A stretch of DNA of 64,000 nt from Methylocaldum sp. 14B (GTDB lineage Bacteria; Pseudomonadota; Gammaproteobacteria; Methylococcales; Methylococcaceae). The notes beneath the pieces are model-generated. The model saw only the letters and a program-made list of their open reading frames with translations, was not told the origin of the DNA and searched no databases. The stretch is from assembly GCF_002005105.1 (NCBI RefSeq), contig NZ_MSCV01000003.1, forward strand, positions 124,001 through 188,000, written 5' to 3'. A program made the position numbers and the translations under genes. This document shows positions 18,182 to 26,725 of this stretch, one piece after another (the first letter of the stretch is position 1; every line of letters starts with the position of its first letter).

Positions 18182-19159
18182 ATGCCGAATATCCGCTACG
18201 ATGGACAAATCTATTCGCTACGCGACGGTCAGTCCGTTCTTGAGTGTTTGACCGAGCACGGCGCATCCGTGCCGTTCGGTTGTCGCGCCGGTATTTGCCA
18301 AGCCTGTCTGATGCGGGCGGAGGTCGGGCGTCCACCGGAAGCTTCGCAAAAAGGACTGAAGCCGACGCTAAAAGCCAAGAATTACTTTCTGGCGTGTATT
18401 TGCAATCCGGAAGAAACCCTTTCAGTCTCGTTGCCTGGCAACGAGCTTTCCAGGACCCCCGCGACGATTGTGGGCATGGAGCTTCTAAACGCCGAGATCA
18501 TGCAGGTCAGCCTGAAAGCCCACGAACAGATCGAGTATCGGGCCGGTCAATTCATCAACCTGTATCAGGGCGAGAATCTGGCGCGAAGCTATTCCGTCGC
18601 CAGCCTACCGACCGAAGATCCTCATATTCATATCCACGTACGGCGAGTACCACAAGGGAAAGTGAGCAATTGGGTGCACGACGCCTTGCGCCCGGGCGAC
18701 ACGATCGACATTCAAGGTCCAGGCGGCGATTGCTATTACCTACCCGGATCGCCCGAACAAGGCCTGCTGCTGATCGGCACGGGCAGCGGACTGGCGCCGC
18801 TGTACGGCGTCGTTCGTGACGCTCTCGCCCAGGGCCATATCGGACCGATCAGGCTCTTTCACGGCAGCCGGACTCCGAACGGTCTCTACCTAACCGATAA
18901 ACTGCGAGAACTTACCAGAGCCTACTCCAATTTCGAGTACACAGCCTGTCTTTCGGGCAGCCACGTTTCGAAAGAATTCGCAAGCGGAAGGGTTCACCAG
19001 ATCGCGTTGAATGAGGTGCCCAACTTGACAGGATGGCGAGTTTTTCTGTGCGGACACCCGGAAATGGTGAAAGCCGCTCAAAAGAAAGCCTTCCTGGCAG
19101 GCGCATCCATGAAAGACATCGTGTGCGACGCGTTCACGTCACGTGTGATTCCCAGCTGA
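18182..19159 (+). CDS. 2Fe-2S ferredoxin-FAD-NAD(P)H oxidoreductase
   Basis: 325 residues in three domains like MmoC and other class IB oxygenase reductases. A plant-type ferredoxin has cysteines C34-X4-C39-X2-C42 and C72. An FAD domain (RSYSVAS near residue 140) and an NAD(P)H domain (GTGSGLAPLYGVV near 200, ending CDAFTS) follow. It moves electrons from NAD(P)H through FAD and the iron-sulfur centre to a partner. The neighbour is a truncated haemoglobin rather than an oxygenase, so together they resemble a flavohaemoglobin split into two polypeptides. An oxygenase partner elsewhere in the genome cannot be excluded. Confidence 0.85.
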   Translation: MPNIRYDGQIYSLRDGQSVLECLTEHGASVPFGCRAGICQACLMRAEVGRPPEASQKGLKPTLKAKNYFLACICNPEETLSVSLPGNELSRTPATIVGMELLNAEIMQVSLKAHEQIEYRAGQFINLYQGENLARSYSVASLPTEDPHIHIHVRRVPQGKVSNWVHDALRPGDTIDIQGPGGDCYYLPGSPEQGLLLIGTGSGLAPLYGVVRDALAQGHIGPIRLFHGSRTPNGLYLTDKLRELTRAYSNFEYTACLSGSHVSKEFASGRVHQIALNEVPNLTGWRVFLCGHPEMVKAAQKKAFLAGASMKDIVCDAFTSRVIPS

Positions 19160-19343
19160 TCGAAAAAACTCGGAGCCTAGCGGGTCCCGGGTTTGGCGTC
19201 GGCAGGAACGTGAACCGCCGCGACCATCCCTGCCCCTGATATCGACGGAGACGTGAGATGTGGAGGCTACCTTCAGGCCGCTCCCGTCGAGTAGATGTTG
19301 CTCAGGGTGGTGCGAAACCGACCGAGCGTAAAAAATACCTTCC

Positions 19344-19826
19344 TCAGTCATCATCTTCCTCGATGGTCACCTGAGTGCCATCCGCCGAAACAAAAACCTC
19401 GATCTTCTTGTTCCTTTCGTCCCGTCCCTCGAACTCGTATCCGGCGGGGCCAATTCCCTTAGTGACCGATTCGACCTCGTCCGGTTTGAAATTGGGCAGC
19501 CTCGCTTTCAATGCTTCACGCGCGACGATGGGGACCTCCTCCAACGGAATCTCGGTCTCGGCCTCGACCAATGTCCCTTCGGGCGTCACCTCAACCTCTA
19601 CTTTACGATTCGATGAATCACGTCCCTTCAGTTCGTAAATGGCCTGGCCCTTTTCCGTTTCCGTCTCAGCTTTCTCCCATTGGACTCCAGGCACCGCCTT
19701 GTCTGCCGTTGCTCTTACGGCTGGCGGCACTTGATCCAAAGGAACCTTCTTCTCGCCTGAACTCCCGGAGCCGTCACAACCGGTAAGACTGACGAGACAC
19801 AATAAACCGAAGGTGATAAATCTCAT
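19344..19826 (-). CDS. PepSY-like-domain lipoprotein with an internal duplication
   Basis: 160 residues. The lipoprotein signal ends in the lipobox LTGC (cysteine near residue 17), followed by a Ser/Gly linker and two repeats of about 65 residues. Each repeat starts with PLDQVP/PLEEVP, has a helix, and ends with GRDSSNRKVEVEVTPEGT or GRDERNKKIEVFVSADGT. This is the PepSY-like pattern of small periplasmic proteins; the function is unknown. The C-terminus is very acidic (EEDDD). The start at 19826 has GGAGGG upstream; an upstream in-frame extension would bury the signal sequence. Confidence 0.75.
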   Translation of the reverse strand: MRFITFGLLCLVSLTGCDGSGSSGEKKVPLDQVPPAVRATADKAVPGVQWEKAETETEKGQAIYELKGRDSSNRKVEVEVTPEGTLVEAETEIPLEEVPIVAREALKARLPNFKPDEVESVTKGIGPAGYEFEGRDERNKKIEVFVSADGTQVTIEEDDD

Positions 19827-20122
19827 GATTCGAACCCTCCTTGTCCGTCCGATGAATAGAAATGCGCCGCTCATCGCCTTGGCTATTTGGGCAGTGAGCA
19901 GCCTCTCGTTCGAGTGATGTAAGCAACAAGCGCGAGTACCGTCAATTGGGACAAATCCCTAACGCAGAACGGCCGAAACCACGCCTGAAGACCGCGCCAT
20001 GCCGAAATGGGCACTAGTCCCAGGCCCCCTGGACTATCGGAAATGTCGCCTTAAGCTACGCCGACCGCCTTAGTCTTGAACGATGCGATAACATCCTCTC
20101 TTTCGATCAACAGAAACTGAAC
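19827..20122. other. Intergenic stretch without a recognisable feature
   Basis: This divergent gap of 296 bp lies between the lipoprotein and the symporter. It must hold promoters for both, but no -10/-35 pair, repeat or hairpin stood out. Confidence 0.4.
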
Positions 20123-21433
20123 ATGAAAGCAAAACGATGGCCCCTGTCGATACGCGTACTGATAGGCGTCGCGCTGGGAGCGTTACTCGGCGTCGTCGGT
20201 GGCGATGAAGCTTATCTTTGGGGCCTTCGAAACGACCATCTCGGGCAGCTCGGAATGCTCGTGATCCGACTCTTGAAAGCGCTTGCCGTGCCGCTCATTC
20301 TATTTGCGATTCTCGATGCATTTGCGCGAACCCATATATCCGCAAGAAGCGGAGGACGGCTGGTGACGATTTGCCTCATCAACGTTTCGGTCGCTTGCAT
20401 GATCGGCTTGCTGCTGATGAATGCGATAGAACCCGGGCTGGCATGGCAGGACAGGATCGAGCAACTCACCGCCCAACTTTCCGGAAATTCCGCTCTGGCG
20501 AGCTCAAACGCGGTCCCGGCGGCAACCCTCAACCCATTGAAGAACCTCGGCGCCTATATCCCTCAAAGCCTGATCGAACCGCTTGCCGGCAATAACGTGA
20601 TCTCGGTAGTTCTGCTCGCCTTGCTATTCGGCGCCGCCCTACGCTGGCTTAAAGATCGCCAAGGCGAGAGCGATATCGCAGACATTCGACCGTTGGAAGG
20701 ATTTGTATCCTCGGCCTATCAGATTCTAGCCAAGGTGCTTTCTTGGGTTGTCGAAGCCGTTCCGTTCGCAGTCTTCGGCCTCGTAGCTCAAGTCGTCGGA
20801 AAAACCGGTCTGGAAATCTTCGCCGATTTAGGCGGGTTTCTCGGTGTTATAAGCCTTGGCCTGGCTTTGCACGGCCTCGTTTATTATCCCTTGGCGGCAT
20901 GGCTGGCGGGTGGAAAGCCACCGCACATTTATCTGAAGCAAGGCGCGGATGCCATCATGACCGGCTTATCGGCAAACAGCAGTTTGGCGGCCATGCCCGT
21001 TACCTTGCGGTGCCTGAGGACCATCGGCGTCTCGGACTCATCTGCGCGCATCGCGGTTTGCGCCGGAACAAATCTTAATAACGACGGCATCACGCTGTAC
21101 GAGGCTATGGCGGCACTGTTCCTGGCACAGGCATTGGGTTACGGGCTTGGAGCCGGACAACAAGCCATTATTGTGCTCTCGGCGCTTATGGCGGCTATCG
21201 GCGTCGCCGGAATTCCGGAAGCGGGATTGATTATCCTTCCACTGGTGCTGAGTGCGTCAGGTTTGCCGGAGACAATCGTAGCCGCAGCGATACCTCTGAT
21301 CGCGCCGGTCGACTGGATCCTCGCGAGACTCCGGTCCGGGGTAAACGTGCTCGCCGATATGCTCGTGGCGATCTTGCTCGATGCTTGGGAAGGACGCGGA
21401 TCAGACCGCGAAAAAAAGCGTAGCCGCGGATAA
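20123..21433 (+). CDS. Dicarboxylate/amino acid:cation symporter (DAACS family)
   Basis: 436-residue inner-membrane transporter of the GltP/DctA family, which imports glutamate, aspartate or C4-dicarboxylates with sodium or protons. About eight membrane helices and two re-entrant loops are evident. The serine-rich loop reads LSANSSLAAMPV near residue 285, the cation-site motif reads TNLNNDGITLYEA (NMDGT in typical members), and AGIPEAGL marks the second loop. The substrate cannot be assigned. Its stop codon lies inside the terminator stem shared with nhaD. Confidence 0.85.
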   Translation: MKAKRWPLSIRVLIGVALGALLGVVGGDEAYLWGLRNDHLGQLGMLVIRLLKALAVPLILFAILDAFARTHISARSGGRLVTICLINVSVACMIGLLLMNAIEPGLAWQDRIEQLTAQLSGNSALASSNAVPAATLNPLKNLGAYIPQSLIEPLAGNNVISVVLLALLFGAALRWLKDRQGESDIADIRPLEGFVSSAYQILAKVLSWVVEAVPFAVFGLVAQVVGKTGLEIFADLGGFLGVISLGLALHGLVYYPLAAWLAGGKPPHIYLKQGADAIMTGLSANSSLAAMPVTLRCLRTIGVSDSSARIAVCAGTNLNNDGITLYEAMAALFLAQALGYGLGAGQQAIIVLSALMAAIGVAGIPEAGLIILPLVLSASGLPETIVAAAIPLIAPVDWILARLRSGVNVLADMLVAILLDAWEGRGSDREKKRSRG

Positions 21434-21449
21434 CGGCTACGCCTTGTTT
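21411..21449. terminator. Bidirectional terminator between symporter and nhaD
   Basis: GCGTAGCCG (21418-21426) and CGGCTACGC (21434-21442) form a perfect 9-bp stem. On the minus strand it runs into T7, a strong terminator for nhaD. On the plus strand it is followed by CTTGTTT and its loop contains the symporter stop codon. Confidence 0.88.
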
Positions 21450-21467
21450 AAATGAGCCGAAGCGGCG

Positions 21468-22826
21468 TTAGCCGTTGATCCAATAGTGGGTCAAAATGCT
21501 CGCGGCATAGCCGGCGATAATGGCCGGCGTCCAGCGCAGATGGCTGAAAAAGGTATACATGCCGCGCGACGTCCCCATGAGGGCCACACCCGCCGCCGAA
21601 CCGATGGACAGCATGGTTCCGCCCACGCCGGCGGTCAAGGTCACGAGCATCCACTGATAAAGGTCCATATCGGGATTCATGCTCAGCACCGCGAACATGA
21701 CCGGAATGTTGTCGACGATGGCCGAAAGCACGCCGATCAGAATATTTGCCGTCGTCGCCCCGAGTCCATCGTACATCGCCTCGGAAACCAGTTCCAAATA
21801 ACCGATGTAGCCCAAACCGCCCACAGCGAATACCACGCCGAAGAAAAACAGCAGGGTATCCCATTCCGCATCGCGAACATTGGCGAATACATCGAACCTC
21901 CCATTCTCGGCGCTGTACAACAGTTTCAAGCGGTATCCATAGAACATCAGAAAGGAAAGTCCCACCATCATGCCCAGGAACGGCGGAAGATGCAGAAATT
22001 GCTTGAAGCTAACGGCGGTCACGATGGTGAGAGCGAACAAGCCGCAAACGATTAGGGCGCCGTCCTTCATCTTGACCTGCTCCTCATCGGGGAAACTGGG
22101 TGCTTCGTCCGGTATGGCGAAGTGCATGAAGGCGGCGGGCACAGCGAAGTTTACCACCGACGGAATGAACAGCTCGAAAAAGTCGAAGAACTCCGCCTTG
22201 CCGGCCTGCCAGACCATTAGCGTGGTGATATCGCCGAAGGGGCTGAACGCGCCGCCCGCATTAGCCGCGCTCACCAAATTGACAAAACCCAAAGCTACGA
22301 AGCGTGGGCTATTTGCACCGACAGCCATCACCACAGCACCCACCAACAGCGCGGAAGTCAGGTTGTCAGCTACCGAGGACAGGAAGAAAGTGATCACCCC
22401 GGTGATCCAGAAAAGCTTGCGATAACCGAATTTACGGCTCACCAGCCAGGAACGCAGGGCCTCGAACACATTTCGGTCGGCCATGGCATTGATGTAGGTC
22501 ATAGCGACCAACAAGAACAGAAACAGCTCGGCATACTCGCGGAGATCGTGCTCGAAGGCCTTGTGCACCTTCTCCGATGGAACGCTGTTGCTGGCGGCCA
22601 GATAAGCCACATGCGCCCAAATGATGCCGGCGGCAAGAATGACCGGCTTGGATTTTCGCAAATGGGTAAACTCTTCGGTCATCACGAACCCGTACGCGAT
22701 GATGAAGACCAAGACGCAATAAAGGCCCCGTTGGGTACCGGTCAGCCCCAAGACCTCCGATCCTTCGGCCGATGCCAAACCGGGCACAAGAAATAGCAGC
22801 GAAAGTAAAACGAATGCGCGTAACAA
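21468..22826 (-). CDS. nhaD: Na+/H+ antiporter NhaD
   Basis: About 452 residues of the ion-transporter superfamily: a signal-like first helix (RAFVLLSLLFLVPGLASAEG) and around 12 further membrane segments. NhaD features include FLSSVADNLTSALL and the ANAGGAFSPFGDITTLMVW loop in the middle, and SAIVDNIPVMFAV and GTMLSIGSAAGVALMG near the end. NhaD expels sodium in exchange for protons and is common in salt- or alkali-tolerant bacteria. The TTG at 22826 with GAGGG upstream is chosen; a TTG at 22898 would add 24 residues that do not look like a membrane protein start. Confidence 0.87.
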   Translation of the reverse strand: MLRAFVLLSLLFLVPGLASAEGSEVLGLTGTQRGLYCVLVFIIAYGFVMTEEFTHLRKSKPVILAAGIIWAHVAYLAASNSVPSEKVHKAFEHDLREYAELFLFLLVAMTYINAMADRNVFEALRSWLVSRKFGYRKLFWITGVITFFLSSVADNLTSALLVGAVVMAVGANSPRFVALGFVNLVSAANAGGAFSPFGDITTLMVWQAGKAEFFDFFELFIPSVVNFAVPAAFMHFAIPDEAPSFPDEEQVKMKDGALIVCGLFALTIVTAVSFKQFLHLPPFLGMMVGLSFLMFYGYRLKLLYSAENGRFDVFANVRDAEWDTLLFFFGVVFAVGGLGYIGYLELVSEAMYDGLGATTANILIGVLSAIVDNIPVMFAVLSMNPDMDLYQWMLVTLTAGVGGTMLSIGSAAGVALMGTSRGMYTFFSHLRWTPAIIAGYAASILTHYWING

Positions 22827-23140
22827 AGCTAAGCCCTCTTCGGTGTTTTTGAAAAACGTCTGTGCCACTGCCGTCAAGCAGCACGACCCCCCAGTCAAAA
22901 CAGCCCTGCATTATATATATAGAAGGGCTAGCGAATGAATAACCAAGCACTTTTTCCGCACTTCGGTTCAGGTGCACTTGTGACGGAAGAACGGCGTTTA
23001 CAGGCAGAGTCGATATGAAGTAAATTCATAGATATATCCAGTTTTATTATTTTTTCCTATTAACGGCTCCATGTTATAGTTTTTCCCTACTGAATTACTC
23101 AGGCTTTTCTCTCGCCTAGGCAGACGGATTTCTTCCATAT

Positions 23141-24790
23141 ATGTACCAGTACGACAATTACGACCAGACCTTAGTGAATGAGCGCGCCGCTCAATTCAGG
23201 GGTCAAACAGAGCGGTTCTTGAAGGGAGAACTCAGCGAAGATCAGTACCGGCCTCTTCGCTTGATGAATGGTTTATACATCCAAAAACACGCGCCGATGC
23301 TGCGCATTGCCATTCCTTATGGCCTGCTCTCGTCGCGCCAACTGCGGATGTTGGCTCATATCGCGCGAACCTATGACAAGGGTTACGGCCACTTCACGAC
23401 GCGACAGAACATTCAGTTCAATTGGCCGAAACTCGAGGACGTGCCGGATGTTCTGAGCGAACTCGCTACGGTACAGATGCATGCGATCCAGACGAGTGGC
23501 AACTGCATCCGCAACGTCACCAGCGATCATCTTGCGGGAGTCGGCGGAGACGAACTCGAGGACCCACGCCCTTATTGCGAAATTATCCGGCAGTGGTCCA
23601 CCCTCCATCCGGAATTCAGCTTTCTGCCGCGCAAGTTCAAGATTGCCGTCAATGGTGCGGCAAAGGATAGAGCCGCAACCCAGCTACACGACATCGGTTT
23701 GCAGCTCGTCAAGAACGATCGGGACGAGATAGGTTTCGAAGTTCTGGTAGGCGGCGGCCTCGGGCGCACACCGATCATCGGCGTGACAATCCGCCCGTTT
23801 CTCGAGAAAAAGCACCTGCTGTCTTATCTGGAAGCGATTCTCCGCGTTTACAACCGCTTCGGACGTCGCGACAACAAATTCAAGGCGCGAATCAAGATCC
23901 TGGTCAAAGAGCTGGGAAAGGAAAAGTTTACCGAAATGGTCGAAGCCGAGTGGGCTGCAATAAAGGACGACCTGCTCCTGGATCTTGAAGAAATCGAGCG
24001 GATCAAGACGTTCTTCCAACCACCGCCTTACGTGACGCTAGCCGACAATCCCTTGTTAGCGGAAAAAACCGCCCACGACAGCCAGTTTGCCGCTTGGTTC
24101 CGCCATAACACCTTCCCTCATAAAATGCCGGGTTATCGGGTTGTCTTCGTGTCCCTGAAAACGCCGGGAAAACCCCCAGGAGATCTCAGCGCAAGCCAAA
24201 TGGACGTAATTGCCGATTTAGCCGACCATTACAGCTTTGGCGAAATTCGAGTCACCCACACCCAGAATCTCGTTCTGGCCGACGTTAAACAGGCGGATTT
24301 GCACGACTTATGGCAGCGCCTTAAATCTCTTGAACTGGCGACACCCAATATCGGCACGGCGACGGATATCATCTGCTGCCCCGGCCTCGACTTTTGCTCA
24401 TTGGCAAATGCGACATCGATTCCTATCGCTAACGGCATTCAGCAGATCTTCGACAATTTGGACTATCTCTACGATCTAGGCGATATCCGGATCAATGTCT
24501 CGGGTTGCATGAACGGTTGCGGACATCATACCGTCGGTCATATCGGCATTCTGGGCGTCGATAAAAAAGGGGAAGAGTGGTACCAGATTACCCTGGGCGG
24601 CTCATCCGGAAAGGATGCTTCCCTCGGTGAACGCCTAGGTCCCTCCGTAGCCAAGGACCAGGTTTGCCATGCGATAGAAGCCATCTTCCAAACTTACCGA
24701 GAGCATCGACTGGAAGACGAGGCATTTCTTGAAACGGTTAGACGTATCGGTATGCGACCATTCCAGGGGCGAGTTTATGGAGATAATTAA
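23141..24790 (+). CDS. cysI: Sulfite reductase haemoprotein subunit (CysI-type)
   Basis: 549 residues of the nitrite/sulfite reductase family, reducing sulfite to sulfide with six electrons at a sirohaem-4Fe-4S centre. The cluster-binding cysteines are in CCPGLDFCSLA near residue 411 and GCMNGCGHH near 455. Two ferredoxin-like half domains precede each catalytic half (YGHFTTRQNIQFNW; ASQMDVIADLADHYSFGEIRVTHTQN). There is no flavoprotein CysJ beside it, so the electron donor is probably ferredoxin or an unlinked reductase. It overlaps the DUF934 gene by 14 bp. CysB control is likely but no site was identified. Confidence 0.88.
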   Translation: MYQYDNYDQTLVNERAAQFRGQTERFLKGELSEDQYRPLRLMNGLYIQKHAPMLRIAIPYGLLSSRQLRMLAHIARTYDKGYGHFTTRQNIQFNWPKLEDVPDVLSELATVQMHAIQTSGNCIRNVTSDHLAGVGGDELEDPRPYCEIIRQWSTLHPEFSFLPRKFKIAVNGAAKDRAATQLHDIGLQLVKNDRDEIGFEVLVGGGLGRTPIIGVTIRPFLEKKHLLSYLEAILRVYNRFGRRDNKFKARIKILVKELGKEKFTEMVEAEWAAIKDDLLLDLEEIERIKTFFQPPPYVTLADNPLLAEKTAHDSQFAAWFRHNTFPHKMPGYRVVFVSLKTPGKPPGDLSASQMDVIADLADHYSFGEIRVTHTQNLVLADVKQADLHDLWQRLKSLELATPNIGTATDIICCPGLDFCSLANATSIPIANGIQQIFDNLDYLYDLGDIRINVSGCMNGCGHHTVGHIGILGVDKKGEEWYQITLGGSSGKDASLGERLGPSVAKDQVCHAIEAIFQTYREHRLEDEAFLETVRRIGMRPFQGRVYGDN

Positions 24791-25259
24791 AGACGGCCAT
24801 ATCGTCGCAAACGACTGGCGGCACTTGAGCGACGACGAAGCCTTGCCGGAACAGGCTGTAACGGTTTCGCTGCTCCGCTGGAAGAACGAAAGGGATCGCC
24901 TGCTCGCTTGCAGCGTCCCCTTGGGGCTGCGCCTAAACAGCGACGACAGTCTCGAAGAAATTGCAGATGATCTTAAGTACTTCTCGATAATCGTCTTGGA
25001 ATTTCGCCAGTTCACAGACGGCCGAAGCTTTTCTCTGGCTCGGCTTTTGCGGGAACGTTACGGTTTTAACGGCGAGCTTCGCGCCCGCGGCGATTTTCTC
25101 AGGGATCAGATGTTTTTTCTGAGTCGGGTAGGCGTAAACGCCTTCGAACCGAACGGCTCCGCGAATGCGCAAGAACTGCTGCCCGCATTGCAGGAGTTCA
25201 CGGTGAAATATCAAGCCGCCGTAGACGTTAAAGAACCACTTTATCGGCGGCGTAAATAG
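24777..25259 (+). CDS. DUF934 family protein, sulfite reductase partner
   Basis: 160 residues, no membrane segment or cofactor motif seen. The centre LEFRQFTDGRSFSLARLLRERYGFNGELRARGD is the DUF934 signature. This family is almost always encoded directly after a CysI-type sulfite reductase, as here with a 14-bp overlap, so a role in sulfite reduction is inferred; its biochemistry is unknown to me. The ATG at 24777 follows AGGGGCGAG. Confidence 0.85.
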   Translation: MEIIKDGHIVANDWRHLSDDEALPEQAVTVSLLRWKNERDRLLACSVPLGLRLNSDDSLEEIADDLKYFSIIVLEFRQFTDGRSFSLARLLRERYGFNGELRARGDFLRDQMFFLSRVGVNAFEPNGSANAQELLPALQEFTVKYQAAVDVKEPLYRRRK

Positions 25260-25299
25260 CTGGGAAGCTCGGGCAACTCAAATACGTTCGACAAACAAT

Positions 25300-25320
25300 A
25301 CCCCCGGTCAAGCCGGGGGT
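25300..25320. terminator. Terminator hairpin between the DUF934 gene and ctpA
   Basis: ACCCCCGG (25300-25307) pairs with CCGGGGGT (25313-25320) around TCAAG. It lies between convergent genes. The minus-strand side continues ATTGTTTG and the plus-strand side GTGCTTC, so neither T-tract is perfect. Confidence 0.7.
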
Positions 25321-25343
25321 GTGCTTCAATTCTCCGACACGGC

Positions 25344-26666
25344 CTAGTTCTTTTTATGGCCGTATCTCATGATATTGATACCCTTTAGAAGATTAAGGGC
25401 TTCGTTCAGCGGATAATCCTGCAGGGCCAAGGCCTCTTCACTCTTATCCCCTGCTTTGGTTTCGTCCTTCTTGAGCGGTTTCTCGGCTCCATTCTCGAGA
25501 TGGTTTACCAAATCGGCTTCCTTGATCGGAGAAAACTCCGATTGGGCGGCCATTTCCAACTTCACCTTCGAGATCGGTACGTCCGGCGCGATGCCCTCCG
25601 CTTGAATGGAGCGTCCGGAAGGCGTGTAATAGCGCGCCGTGGTCAGTTTGACCGCGCCGCCATTGCTGGTCGGTAAGATTGTCTGCACCGAACCTTTGCC
25701 GAAGGTCTTTTCGCCCATGATGATGGCGCGTCCATGATCCTGCAAAGCACCGGCCACAATCTCCGAGGCCGAAGCGGAGCCGGAGTTTATCAGCACTACG
25801 ATTGGAGCACCGTTCAGAACGTCATTCGGAGTCGCACTGAACCTCATCTTGGCGTCTTCGACACGACCATCGGTATAAACGATCAGGCCACTCTCCAGGA
25901 AGGCATCGCTAACCGCCACCGCCGCATTGAGAACTCCGCCGGGGTTATTGCGAAGATCCAGCACAACGCCCTTCAAGTCGCCTTTCTTTTTGAGCTCGCT
26001 GATGGCTTCGATGACATTGTCTCCAGTCTTGGACTGAAAGCTCGTAATGCGAACATAGCCGTATCCTTCCTCAAGAAGCCGGCTCTTTACGCTTTTGACC
26101 TTGATGACGTCGCGTACGATTTTAACCTTCAGCGGCTGCTCGACACCCTCGCGAACTATGGTCAACACGATCTCGCTACCCGGCTCGCCACGCATCATTT
26201 TAACCGCGTCGTTCAGGCTCATGCCTTTTACCGGCTTGTCGTCCAACCGGATAATGAGGTCGCCGGCTTTTATGCCAGCCTTCTGCGCGGGGGTATCGTC
26301 GATAGGCGCGATGACCTTCACGAAACCGTTTTCCATTCCGACCTCGATACCCAAGCCGCCGAACTGTCCGGTAGTACCGACCTTCAGCTCGTTATACTGC
26401 TCCTGATCCAAATACGCTGAATGCGGATCGAGACCAGCGAGCATTCCGCGAATGGCGTCTTCCAACAATTTCTGGTCCGTTACCGGCTCTACGTAATCCT
26501 GGCGTATGCGTCCATAAACCTCCGAAAAGGTTTTCAATCCTTCGAAGGGGATTGCATTTGTATCGCCACTGGCCTCCCGCTCGGCGAGGACGCTACTGCC
26601 CGTACTGATCAAAATGCCGAGCAGAACGCCAAAGATAAGAACCAGAAAATTTCTTTGTCGCAACAT
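25344..26666 (-). CDS. ctpA: S41 family carboxy-terminal processing peptidase
   Basis: 440-residue periplasmic serine protease with an N-terminal signal/anchor helix (about 5-25), a PDZ domain around residues 95-170 (GLGIEVGMENGFVKVIAP, GIKAGDLIIRLDD) and a catalytic core. The nucleophile is the serine in LINSGSASASEIVAGAL, with the lysine in GEKTFGKGSVQ. These proteases trim periplasmic proteins and can regulate peptidoglycan hydrolases. That fits its place after envC and gpmI in one operon. The ATG at 26666 follows AGGAAAA; a longer reading overlaps envC. Confidence 0.92.
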   Translation of the reverse strand: MLRQRNFLVLIFGVLLGILISTGSSVLAEREASGDTNAIPFEGLKTFSEVYGRIRQDYVEPVTDQKLLEDAIRGMLAGLDPHSAYLDQEQYNELKVGTTGQFGGLGIEVGMENGFVKVIAPIDDTPAQKAGIKAGDLIIRLDDKPVKGMSLNDAVKMMRGEPGSEIVLTIVREGVEQPLKVKIVRDVIKVKSVKSRLLEEGYGYVRITSFQSKTGDNVIEAISELKKKGDLKGVVLDLRNNPGGVLNAAVAVSDAFLESGLIVYTDGRVEDAKMRFSATPNDVLNGAPIVVLINSGSASASEIVAGALQDHGRAIIMGEKTFGKGSVQTILPTSNGGAVKLTTARYYTPSGRSIQAEGIAPDVPISKVKLEMAAQSEFSPIKEADLVNHLENGAEKPLKKDETKAGDKSEEALALQDYPLNEALNLLKGINIMRYGHKKN

Positions 26667-26725
26667 AGATTTTCCTACAACCAAAAACGCCCTGGATAAG
26701 GCCTCATAAATCAATCCGTAAAAAG

